A stretch of 40,546 nucleotides of DNA from Prosthecobacter sp. (GTDB taxonomy: Bacteria > Verrucomicrobiota > Verrucomicrobiia > Verrucomicrobiales > Verrucomicrobiaceae): NCBI GenBank assembly GCA_017853885.1, contig JAFMIR010000034.1:1-40546 (forward strand), read 5' to 3'. Position numbers and translations under genes: made by a program. How positions within the stretch are numbered: the first letter of the stretch is position 1; each line of letters begins with the position of its first letter. Below are positions 1 to 6,615 of this stretch, one piece after another. The notes beneath the pieces are model-generated. The model saw only the letters and a program-made list of their open reading frames with translations, did no database searches and had not been told where the DNA came from.

Positions 1-1169
1 AAGCCCAGCGCATGCATCACCGCAAAGGTGCCCACGAGCGACACAGGCACCGCGGCGAGCGGAATAATCGAGGCACGCCAGGTTTGCAGGAAAATGACCA
101 CCACGATCACAACGAGCAGCACCGCCTCGATAAGCGTGTGAATGACCGCCTCGATGGATTTGCGCACGAAAACCGTCGGGTCGTAGGCGATGGCGTAATC
201 GACGCCCTCCGGCATTTTTTGCTTCAGCTCGGCCATGCGGGCACGCACGGCCTGAGAAACGGCGAGCGCATTGGCACCCGGAAGCTGGAACACACCCATG
301 CCCACGGCTTTCTTGTTGTTGATGAGGCTGCGCAGCGAGTAATCACCCGATCCCATCTCCGCACGTGCCACATCCTTCAACCGCAGCTTTTCGCCGTACG
401 ATCCTGTTTTAACAATGATTTGCTCAAATTCCTCTTCGCTCACAAGACGGCCTTTGGCATTCACCGTGAGCTCGAAGGGCGCTCCATTGACCGGCTGCTG
501 ACCAATGGTGCCCGCAGCCACTTGAATGTTTTGCTCGCGGACGGCGCTCACGATGTCGCTGGAGGTCAGGCCACGAGCTGCGGCCTTGTCGGGATCAATC
601 CAGATACGCATGGCGTAGTCGCCGCCGCCGAAGATGTTTACTTGTCCAACACCGGCGAGACGCGAGAGCTCATCCTTCACATTCAGCGTAGCGTAGTTTC
701 GCAGGTAGATTTCGTCGTAGCGATCGTTCGGCGAGAACAGATGAACGACGAGCGTCATGTCCGGCGAGGACTTCACGGTAGTGACACCGAATCGGCGCAC
801 CTCCTCCGGAAGCTTGGGTAGCACCTGAGAGACACGATTTTGCACCTGCACTTGAGCCAGATCAAGGTCCGTGCCGATCTTGAAGGTCACTGTCAGCGTC
901 ATCACGCCGTTCGCCGTGCTTTGCGAAGACATGTATAGCATGTTCTCAATCCCGTTGATCGTCTGCTCCAGCGGAGAGGCCACAGTCTCGGCGATGGTTT
1001 TTGGATTTGCGCCGGGGTAGGTCGCTGTGACAATCACCGTTGGCGGCGCGACTTCCGGATACTCGGAGATCGGAAGCTGGAACAGCGAGATCGCCCCGAG
1101 GATGAAAATGAGGAGCGAAAGCACGCCCGCAAAGATTGGGCGGGTTATGAAGAAGGAAGAGAAGTTCAA
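1..1169 (-). CDS. RND multidrug efflux permease (AcrB/HAE1 family), N-terminal part
   Basis: Inner-membrane proton-driven pump of a tripartite efflux system. The minus strand reads about 389 codons of an AcrB-type N-terminus: start region NFSSFFITRPIFAGVLS, the first membrane helix at about residues 10-30, then LPISEYPEVAPP, the TYPGANPKTI motif, YMSSQSTANG and AQVQVQNR. The periplasmic porter domain follows and the gene leaves the window at base 1. The start is taken as TTG at 1169 because that is where AcrB homology begins. An in-frame stop lies at 1191-1193 and there is no ATG or GTG between. It lies downstream of the adaptor gene with a 97-bp gap filled by the repeat at 1171-1273. Substrate cannot be predicted. 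Family assignment is firm; the C-terminal two thirds are not visible. Confidence 0.95.
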   Translation of the reverse strand, partial: MNFSSFFITRPIFAGVLSLLIFILGAISLFQLPISEYPEVAPPTVIVTATYPGANPKTIAETVASPLEQTINGIENMLYMSSQSTANGVMTLTVTFKIGTDLDLAQVQVQNRVSQVLPKLPEEVRRFGVTTVKSSPDMTLVVHLFSPNDRYDEIYLRNYATLNVKDELSRLAGVGQVNIFGGGDYAMRIWIDPDKAAARGLTSSDIVSAVREQNIQVAAGTIGQQPVNGAPFELTVNAKGRLVSEEEFEQIIVKTGSYGEKLRLKDVARAEMGSGDYSLRSLINNKKAVGMGVFQLPGANALAVSQAVRARMAELKQKMPEGVDYAIAYDPTVFVRKSIEAVIHTLIEAVLLVVIVVVIFLQTWRASIIPLAAVPVSLVGTFAVMHALG

Positions 1170-1170
1170 G

Positions 1171-1273
1171 GAAAATGACGAATGAGGAATTCAGAATGAC
1201 GAACGGATGAGGAAATGGCCGAATGACGAAGCGAGTCTAGGTTCGTCATTCGCCATTCGGCACTCGTCATTTC
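1171..1273. repeat. Cluster of GAATGACGAA-type direct and inverted repeats between adaptor and permease genes
   Basis: Five copies of a roughly 10-bp word (G/A)AATGACGA(A): direct at 1173-1182, 1194-1203 and 1221-1230, inverted at 1242-1251 and 1264-1273. The copies at 1221-1230 and 1242-1251 form a perfect 10-bp inverted repeat with an 11-nt loop, extended by one further pair (1220/1252). The outer copies also pair roughly with each other, so the whole 100 bp is an imperfect inverted repeat. It fills the gap inside the efflux operon and provides the last codons and stop of the adaptor gene. No T-run follows the hairpin on the minus strand, so it is not a classical terminator. Confidence 0.75.
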
Positions 1274-2439
1274 GCGTTGGAAGCCGCAGCCTGTTCCGCC
1301 GCCTCGCGCTCCACGGGTGCGACGGGCATCCCCGGCTGCGGCAGGCGGGCCTGACCGTTGATGATGATTTTGTCGCCGGGCTTGACGCCGCTGCGGATGA
1401 TGCGTTTGCCGTCGATGACCGGCCCGATGACCACCGGCTTGTAAACCGAAAGCGCAGGCTGCTTCGATTCATCCACACCGAGCACATACTTGTTCGCTTG
1501 ATCGGTGAGAATGCTTTTTTCATCAATCAAAAGCGCGGCATACTTACCTGTCATCGGAAGGCGGATGCGGGCGAACAGGCCCGGCGTGAGCTTTCCGTCT
1601 TTGTTCGGAAACTCGGCGCGAAGGACCATGCTGCCAGTGCTAGCATTGAGCCGATTGTCGAAAGACTCGATGTGGCCTACATGCGAGAAGCTCTTCTCGT
1701 CGGAAAGCTGAAGCTCCACCGGCACGCGATTGTCACCATTTGTGAAGAGCTTTTGGTCTCGTTGCAGAGCTTGGAGTTTCAGCAGGCTATTCTCGTCGAT
1801 GTCGGCATACACATACACCGGATCGACCGTCACAATAGTGGTGAGCACCGTGCTGCCGGCGGTGACGAAGTTTCCCGTGGTGGCCAGCGTTCGGCTGATG
1901 CGGCCGGAGATCGGCGACCTCACCGTGCTGTGCTCAAACTCGATCTCGGCACTGTGCTCCACCGCTTTCGCTGCCTCCAAGGCAGCCTGCCCCTGCTTAT
2001 GCATTGATTCACGAGACTCCGCCTGCTCAGGAGCGATGGCTTTCGCTGCCAGCAGCGCTGAAACACGGTCAAACTCACGCTTCATTGCCTGTGCATTCGC
2101 CTCCGCACGAGCCACCTCTGCCTTTGCCGCCCGCCGTTTCGTTTCAAACAGCCTCTGATCGATGGTGAAGAGAATTTCATCCTTCTTGACGAGCGCCCCG
2201 GCCTTGAAGTGCACATCGGTGATGTAGCCGGACACCCGAGGGCGCAGTTCGACAGTTTGCAAAGCTTCGATGCGCCCTGTAAATTCCTGCCACTCAACGA
2301 GTTCTTTCTGCTCAACCGTTGCAACAGTTACTGGCGCCGGAGGCATCTGCACCGCCGGAGGGCCACCGGCGGGTGGTTTGTCGCATGCCGCAAGAAACAG
2401 AACGAGGGGGAGGAGATTGGCAGCTTTCACGAGGTGCAT
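1267..2439 (-). CDS. RND efflux periplasmic adaptor lipoprotein (HlyD/AcrA family)
   Basis: Membrane fusion protein that links the inner-membrane RND pump to an outer-membrane channel. 390 aa, normal for the family. The N-terminus is a lipoprotein signal with lipobox LAAC (Cys at residue 19). A biotinyl-lipoyl half-motif follows (VELRPRVSGYITDVHF, about residues 63-78), then an alpha-hairpin rich in Ala/Glu/Lys (about 100-165), the second lipoyl half (STVRSPISGRISR), a beta-barrel, and a membrane-proximal domain ending in an Ala/Glu-rich tail. The start ATG is at 2439. It is preceded by tetR (53-bp gap with an operator-like word) and followed by the pump gene. The stop codon lies inside the 1171-1273 repeat cluster, so the last residues may be repeat-derived. 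Confidence 0.93.
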   Translation of the reverse strand: MHLVKAANLLPLVLFLAACDKPPAGGPPAVQMPPAPVTVATVEQKELVEWQEFTGRIEALQTVELRPRVSGYITDVHFKAGALVKKDEILFTIDQRLFETKRRAAKAEVARAEANAQAMKREFDRVSALLAAKAIAPEQAESRESMHKQGQAALEAAKAVEHSAEIEFEHSTVRSPISGRISRTLATTGNFVTAGSTVLTTIVTVDPVYVYADIDENSLLKLQALQRDQKLFTNGDNRVPVELQLSDEKSFSHVGHIESFDNRLNASTGSMVLRAEFPNKDGKLTPGLFARIRLPMTGKYAALLIDEKSILTDQANKYVLGVDESKQPALSVYKPVVIGPVIDGKRIIRSGVKPGDKIIINGQARLPQPGMPVAPVEREAAEQAAASNAK

Positions 2440-2457
2440 TTAGGCGGAGGGCTTCAG

Positions 2458-2473
2458 TTGACCGATTGGTTTA
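2458..2473. promoter_or_regulatory. Operator-like imperfect palindrome before the efflux adaptor
   Basis: Sequence TTGACCGATTGGTTTA fits the palindrome TnnACCnATnGGTnnA. Its core CGATTGGT recurs at 3119-3126 just upstream of tetR. Two copies flanking the repressor and its probable target genes are what an autoregulated TetR repressor would have. No footprint evidence exists, so this is inference from repetition and position. Confidence 0.4.
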
Positions 2474-2492
2474 ATTGGTTCGCAAAAAGCAT

Positions 2493-3095
2493 CTACTCCT
2501 CGGCTTTGAGACCCAGAATGCGGCGGGCTCCCGCCTCCATTTCGTTGAGGTGGCTGAGGTCGTTCCAGATGCGGGCGTGCAGCAACAATCCTTCACCATA
2601 GGCGAAGAGTATGCGGGCCAAAGCTGGGGCGTCTGCGGCATCGATTATGCCTTGGAAATGCGCATCTCGAAGAGCACTCTCATAATAGCGGATGAACTGA
2701 GCTAGAATCTCCTGCAGTTTATCACGCATCCTCTCATCTGTAGTGCTCACCTCAGCCCCCAATGAATGAATCGGGCAGCCGAGCACGCGACCGTGCTTCT
2801 CCTTCATTTGCTCTTGTTCTTCGCGAAATTCACGGAAGCATCTCCAGATCCGTTCCAGCGGAGGAAGCACCGGCGAAAAAGTCTGGTCAAGCTTTTTGCG
2901 ATGCTCCACCCAGCCGTAGTCGACGGCGGTGAGAGCCAGTTCGGTTTTCGACTCGAAAAAGTGGTAGAAACTGCCTTTCTTGACCCCTGCCCTATCGCAG
3001 ATTTGATCCACTGAGGTCGTTCCATAACTGCCTGTCCAGATGAGCTCACCCATGGCTTCCATCAGACGTTCTTTGGCATCAGAGACTCTTCCCAT
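2493..3095 (-). CDS. TetR/AcrR-family transcriptional repressor, probable regulator of the efflux genes
   Basis: DNA-binding repressor, 200 aa. The N-terminal helix-turn-helix spans about residues 8-50: ATTS-like segment YGTTSVDQICDRAG and recognition helix GVKKGSFYHFF (37-47). The C-terminal ligand-binding domain carries the segment GCPIHSLGAE and the helix LLLHARIWND. The ATG at 3095 is chosen because AGGGG lies 3-8 bases before it; a GTG at 3110 in the same frame would add five residues. The gene is co-oriented with and upstream of the adaptor and pump genes, the usual arrangement for a local repressor. The inducer is unknown. Confidence 0.9.
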   Translation of the reverse strand: MGRVSDAKERLMEAMGELIWTGSYGTTSVDQICDRAGVKKGSFYHFFESKTELALTAVDYGWVEHRKKLDQTFSPVLPPLERIWRCFREFREEQEQMKEKHGRVLGCPIHSLGAEVSTTDERMRDKLQEILAQFIRYYESALRDAHFQGIIDAADAPALARILFAYGEGLLLHARIWNDLSHLNEMEAGARRILGLKAEE

Positions 3096-3113
3096 GAAGC
3101 CCCTAAACACGAA

Positions 3114-3129
3114 TGAGACGATTGGTCAA
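3114..3129. promoter_or_regulatory. Second operator-like word, upstream of tetR
   Basis: TGAGACGATTGGTCAA shares CGATTGGT with 2463-2470 and is itself partly palindromic (GAC...GGTC halves). It lies 19-34 bp upstream of the tetR start, a position that could block its own promoter. Assignment to TetR is inference. The rest of 3130-3290 is AT-rich with no gene that I can support. Confidence 0.38.
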
Positions 3130-3293
3130 CTATTTTGAAAATCACGATTCAACTGTTGCTCAAGCAAATATCTCTTGAACCGCAAAAAACGTTCGTCTGG
3201 ACTGCCAATTATATTAGTCGGTAAGGTATTTTACAAAGAGAAGGAGCGAGACGGAGGAAAAACTCACCTCACAAATGAAATAAAAAGCCGAGC

Positions 3294-3352
3294 GGGTTAG
3301 CCATTTTTTCCAGAAAAAACAAAATGAGTTAACCCAAGCCACCTTCTATACA
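3294..3352 (+). promoter_or_regulatory. Candidate promoter region of the plus-strand pilus operon with a long inverted repeat
   Basis: Arms GGGTTAGCCATTTT (3294-3307) and AAAATGAGTTAACCC (3321-3335) are inverted relative to each other with two mismatched positions. A -10-like TATACA follows at 3347-3352, 44 bp before the first ATG at 3397. The right arm overlaps where a -35 element would lie, so the repeat is better placed to bind a regulator than to terminate transcription. Nothing is transcribed into it from either side. Confidence 0.35.
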
Positions 3353-3396
3353 GCCCGCGGGAAGTGGTAAGCTTTATCCAGAAAGGGAAAAAATAT

Positions 3397-3981
3397 ATGA
3401 AAGCAACTGCCACGCTCTGCTCGTTGTGCATTACGGTGATGGCTGCTTCTACGGTTGAAGCAGATATTTTGTTGGGAGCACCTACTCAGGCTGTGCCTTT
3501 AGGAACACGCGTTGCCACTGCGGTTCCGTTTAAAGTTAACTATTCACTCACTAACTCATATAAATTCGTTTTCACGGGCATTCAGGCTAAAGGCGATACC
3601 TTGGGGGCACCTGGAGCATCAGGAACCTGTGGAAACGGAGGTCAATTCCACCTCAAAGGCACAGTTTCAACTTCTTCAAATTCATCAGCGAGAGCTGGCC
3701 TAATTGAATTTCGAAATGTTCAGGATTTCAATTCATCGCCATTGAAAACCCTACTCATTTCTCCTGCAGTGGTCTTTAAAGCAACAAATACGCCCATCAC
3801 AATCAACTTAGAGTGGAGTGGGCAAGGGAACGCTCATAAGCCCAACGGAACCTTCAATATTTTGGGTGAATACCAAAAGAATCCTCCAGCCCCTACTGGC
3901 TCACTGAATTTTGCCTCAGGACAATGGGCAATCCAAGGAATCGCGACCCCAAACGCAACGGTGAGTATCACTCGTGAATAA
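3397..3981 (+). CDS. Exported protein of unknown function, first gene of the minor-pilin operon
   Basis: 194 aa. The N-terminus is a Sec signal peptide (KATATLCSLCITVMAAS, probable cleavage after VEA near residue 22). The mature part is rich in Ser, Thr, Gly and Asn and looks beta-rich; it contains repeated GAPxA/GAPG-type segments and a single Cys in TCGNGG. I recognise no domain. The ATG at 3397 is chosen over an in-frame GTG at 3364 because the signal peptide starts there and GAAAGGG lies upstream. The next gene starts directly after its stop codon. Position ahead of two prepilins and a GspK-like protein suggests a surface or filament-associated role, but that is inference. Confidence 0.75.
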   Translation: MKATATLCSLCITVMAASTVEADILLGAPTQAVPLGTRVATAVPFKVNYSLTNSYKFVFTGIQAKGDTLGAPGASGTCGNGGQFHLKGTVSTSSNSSARAGLIEFRNVQDFNSSPLKTLLISPAVVFKATNTPITINLEWSGQGNAHKPNGTFNILGEYQKNPPAPTGSLNFASGQWAIQGIATPNATVSITRE

Positions 3982-4551
3982 ATGATCATTATCATGAATG
4001 CTCGATTCACGGATCTAGGCGCAAGGGTTCTAAGAACCCTATGTTTTGTCGGAATCCATGGAATCGCCACTGTCTCAAGTGCGCAACAGGCAAGAGATGT
4101 AATTGCTGAAGATGCTCTGCGACAAAAAGTTGCTTCAGCACCTAGTTTAAAGGCTCATTTAGAAGTAAAAGCCAAGCCCCTCACAAATATTCCGCCTTCC
4201 ACTCAAAATTCTCTTTTGAGAAATTCCATTATTTTGGCTGACAACGAGAAATACACCGTTGTTCCAGTGGGGGCGATTTTACACCTCCCAGCTAAGATGA
4301 GGTCCCGTATCATAAGCCAACCCAAGGGGGACTTTACATTTTGGCCGAGTTTTCTGGAACGAAACAGCCAATGGCTAGCTGCCAAGGAAGTATCGTTATC
4401 CTTGTCCCGTGGCAACGCAAAAGAAGCAGACATGCTGCTTAAAAGTTTGGCCAATGACAATAGGCTTGTTGTCGCAACTTATAAAGGGGGGCCAATAACC
4501 ATCCTAGAGAAGGCCCCAGCAAACAAAAATGCCACACTCACAAAACCATGA
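3982..4551 (+). CDS. Exported protein of unknown function
   Basis: 189 aa. Hydrophobic N-terminal segment (LRTLCFVGIHGIATVSS) ending in a probable signal-peptidase site at SSAQQ, with the mature protein beginning near ARDVIAED. The central part contains SIILADNEKYTVVPVGAILHLP and a short C-terminal region with TYKGGPITIL. No family recognised. It starts immediately after the preceding stop (TAA-ATG); a second ATG at 3994 is also possible. It ends in a 4-bp ATGA overlap with the next gene, so the two are translationally coupled. Probably a periplasmic or surface partner of the operon's pilins. Confidence 0.72.
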   Translation: MIIIMNARFTDLGARVLRTLCFVGIHGIATVSSAQQARDVIAEDALRQKVASAPSLKAHLEVKAKPLTNIPPSTQNSLLRNSIILADNEKYTVVPVGAILHLPAKMRSRIISQPKGDFTFWPSFLERNSQWLAAKEVSLSLSRGNAKEADMLLKSLANDNRLVVATYKGGPITILEKAPANKNATLTKP

Positions 4552-5633
4552 AGGCATTCTTCTATTCAATTCTTATCACGCCAACACTATTGTTGGCACA
4601 GCAGCCAGAAGCTTGGGTGAGGCAGACCGACCTGAGCACCGGACAGATCTACGATACACCTATTACAGGTGCAGGAGGGGCTTTTACGGCATCCTTGGCT
4701 GTCGGCGAATCAGGCTCTCTCTTCGAACTCTTCGCGCGAGGCACCGCTTGGGATAGCAACATCTATCTCTTGGACACCAAGGTTATAGGAGCTTACAACC
4801 CACAAGCTTTGATCACCATCGATTCGGAGGATGATTACGCCAGAGGTGATTTAGCAAGCGGCACATTTGTCAGGAGAACTCGTGCGGATCGCCCCTTCAC
4901 AGTGAATCTTCAAGTGCAAGGCCTGGTGCCAGGTGGAGCCAACATGTCGGAGCGCTATGTCTACCTTTGCGTCCAAGGAAAAAACAATGCCCCAGGGACT
5001 TATTCCTCATTGGGTCAGACCGAATTCAAGATTGAGGAATCCAATTTGGAGAATGGAACTTACAGTTTGGGGCCCATTTATCACCAATTACCTTCCCCTT
5101 CGGTCAGTCTTGGTAATGGCGAACAAACTTTCACAGTGGTTCGCTATGCTTCCTATAATGTTCCTGACACAATCATCGCGCAGCCCAAGATTGAGATTTG
5201 GCCTGTTGCATCAGCTGCCATCAGCACAATCGAACCTGGACAAGTATTTATCGACCGTATTCCTGCATTTGTAGTAGAATTGAATCATCTCTACCCTGAT
5301 TCCAAGACTTACGTGCAGATATACAAAGGAACGCAAGTTCTTGGCACTATTGGAAATTTAGTAAACGGCACAGAATTAAAGTTCGGTGCTCACTACAATC
5401 CAGAACAAGCACAAATCGTCACCAACGTTCCACAAAGCCTAACGATTTCAGTGGATGACCTCTCCAACTATGCGTCGCAAGATGGAATCTATACACTTGA
5501 GGTTATCACTCACACACCCTTTTTTGGAAGAGCTGCCGAACGCTTGTATCACGTTACATTTGAAGTGGACCGCGTCATCACTTCTCGCGGACGGATGAGC
5601 ACGCTGGAAGTCTCGAATTCGGGCTCTCAATGA
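4548..5633 (+). CDS. Exported beta-rich protein of unknown function, candidate filament-associated protein
   Basis: 361 aa with a short signal peptide (KAFFYSILITPTLLLAQQ, cleavage near residue 18). The mature part is rich in beta-type sequence with alternating hydrophobics, Gly and Asn; segments such as YVYLCVQGKNNAPGTY and DGIYTLEVITHTP look like immunoglobulin-like strands. No catalytic motif seen and no family recognised. Both ends are ATGA overlaps (4548-4551 with the gene before, 5630-5633 with the prepilin after), so it is made together with the prepilins. An adhesin or minor structural role is an inference from position only. Confidence 0.75.
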   Translation: MKAFFYSILITPTLLLAQQPEAWVRQTDLSTGQIYDTPITGAGGAFTASLAVGESGSLFELFARGTAWDSNIYLLDTKVIGAYNPQALITIDSEDDYARGDLASGTFVRRTRADRPFTVNLQVQGLVPGGANMSERYVYLCVQGKNNAPGTYSSLGQTEFKIEESNLENGTYSLGPIYHQLPSPSVSLGNGEQTFTVVRYASYNVPDTIIAQPKIEIWPVASAAISTIEPGQVFIDRIPAFVVELNHLYPDSKTYVQIYKGTQVLGTIGNLVNGTELKFGAHYNPEQAQIVTNVPQSLTISVDDLSNYASQDGIYTLEVITHTPFFGRAAERLYHVTFEVDRVITSRGRMSTLEVSNSGSQ

Positions 5634-6085
5634 AGTCTACACTCAAGCAGCGTTTCCGTTCTACCGGAAGTTTGCTGATTGAAGTGTCCGCTGCGATGGC
5701 GCTCACTGCAGCACTAGCATTGATCATCATGCGTGCCTCTTTGCTGGCTGTATCAGGCAATCAGTGGACCATCATGCAGACCCTGACGGATGCCTATCTT
5801 TCCCGTGAGATCGCCTTGTCCAACCGCGTCCCAGTAGCTGAACTCATTGGCTCCCAATCGGCTTGGCCAGAGTTCACATCGGAACCGGTGCCTGCACAAA
5901 TTGTTACACTCGGAAGACTGGCAGGTGGACAAATTGTTGAGGGCAGCTTGAAGCGTTTCCGCACTTCCGAATCCGAATTCAACTCCGAGACTCAAATCAA
6001 GGCTTGGCGCCTACATTCTGTCTTGAGTTATAACATAGGTAGCCGCGAGTACGTTAAAAGCCGGTCAACCCTTCGATTGGAATGA
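5630..6085 (+). CDS. Type IV prepilin-like minor pseudopilin with Ser at +1
   Basis: 151 aa. A 13-residue basic leader ends in Gly13, followed by SLLIEVSAAMALTAALAL, so the mature protein has Glu at +5, the hallmark of prepilin-peptidase substrates, and a hydrophobic alpha-helical N-terminus. The +1 residue is Ser instead of the usual Phe/Met, seen in some minor pilins. The remainder is a small globular domain without Cys pairs. ATGA overlaps at both ends couple it to the exported protein before and the prepilin after. Position after exported proteins and before a GspK-like gene resembles a minor-pilin priming complex (GspH/I/J/K or FimU/PilVWX). The subtype cannot be fixed. Confidence 0.85.
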   Translation: MKSTLKQRFRSTGSLLIEVSAAMALTAALALIIMRASLLAVSGNQWTIMQTLTDAYLSREIALSNRVPVAELIGSQSAWPEFTSEPVPAQIVTLGRLAGGQIVEGSLKRFRTSESEFNSETQIKAWRLHSVLSYNIGSREYVKSRSTLRLE

Positions 6086-6615
6086 ATCACATCGCATCCA
6101 ACAAGGATTTGAAGCGCACGGGTTTCACCTTGATTGAGGTCTCTACAGCCATGAGTTTGATGGTGATTCTCAGCGGTGTGCTTGTGCTGATGCTGCAGCA
6201 GCATCTCAGTTTCATGAGCATGACGGCGAAACAGTCTTTTTTGGTTCAGCAGGCTCCACAAATTGGCAACATTTTAGGCCGCATTTTCCAACAGGCCGAC
6301 CACTACTTTGTCTATGGCAGTCGTGATGCTGCACTCGAGGGCGCAGATCCCATCATTCAAAACGGAAGAGCCGTGTGCCTATTCTTCAAAACTGCCATCC
6401 AAACAACCCAAGAGAGGATGATCGCTGCCGAACCTACAGAAGATGGAAAAACATCACTTAGGTTCTATGCTCCTCAACCCGATGGAACTGAAACATCTTG
6501 GACCATCTGCCAGAATCTTCAAGGAGCAAGCTTCAGCGCTGATGAGGGCATTTTGAAAGTTACCCTCATCGGTCCAAATGGCGAAGAAATAACTTATTGT
6601 GGGAGCCCCCGATGA
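6082..6615 (+). CDS. Type IV prepilin-like minor pseudopilin (GspJ/PilW-type)
   Basis: 177 aa. Leader of 14 residues ending in KRTG, then FTLIEVSTAMSLMVIL: Phe at +1 and Glu at +5, the classical class III signal, followed by a long hydrophobic helix. The globular part (residues 45-177) has an IFQQADHYF segment and three Cys (VCLFF, TICQN, TYCGS). Such IxxxLxxA/D regions after the helix are common in GspJ/PilW, so I lean to that class. Overlaps the preceding prepilin and the following large pseudopilin by ATGA. Confidence 0.88.
   Translation: MNHIASNKDLKRTGFTLIEVSTAMSLMVILSGVLVLMLQQHLSFMSMTAKQSFLVQQAPQIGNILGRIFQQADHYFVYGSRDAALEGADPIIQNGRAVCLFFKTAIQTTQERMIAAEPTEDGKTSLRFYAPQPDGTETSWTICQNLQGASFSADEGILKVTLIGPNGEEITYCGSPR

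Noticed and set aside
12..821. A 269-codon open frame on the plus strand
   Set aside because: Antisense to the AcrB-type coding sequence, which is unmistakable on the minus strand.
1220..1252. Repeat hairpin as an intrinsic terminator between adaptor and permease
   Set aside because: No T-run on either strand after the stem; adaptor and permease must be co-expressed.
1207..2007. A 266-codon open frame on the plus strand
   Set aside because: Antisense to the efflux adaptor, with His/Arg-rich nonsense composition.
3294..3335. Inverted repeat as a transcription terminator
   Set aside because: No gene reads into it from either side, and it lies just ahead of an operon start, so a regulatory site is more likely.
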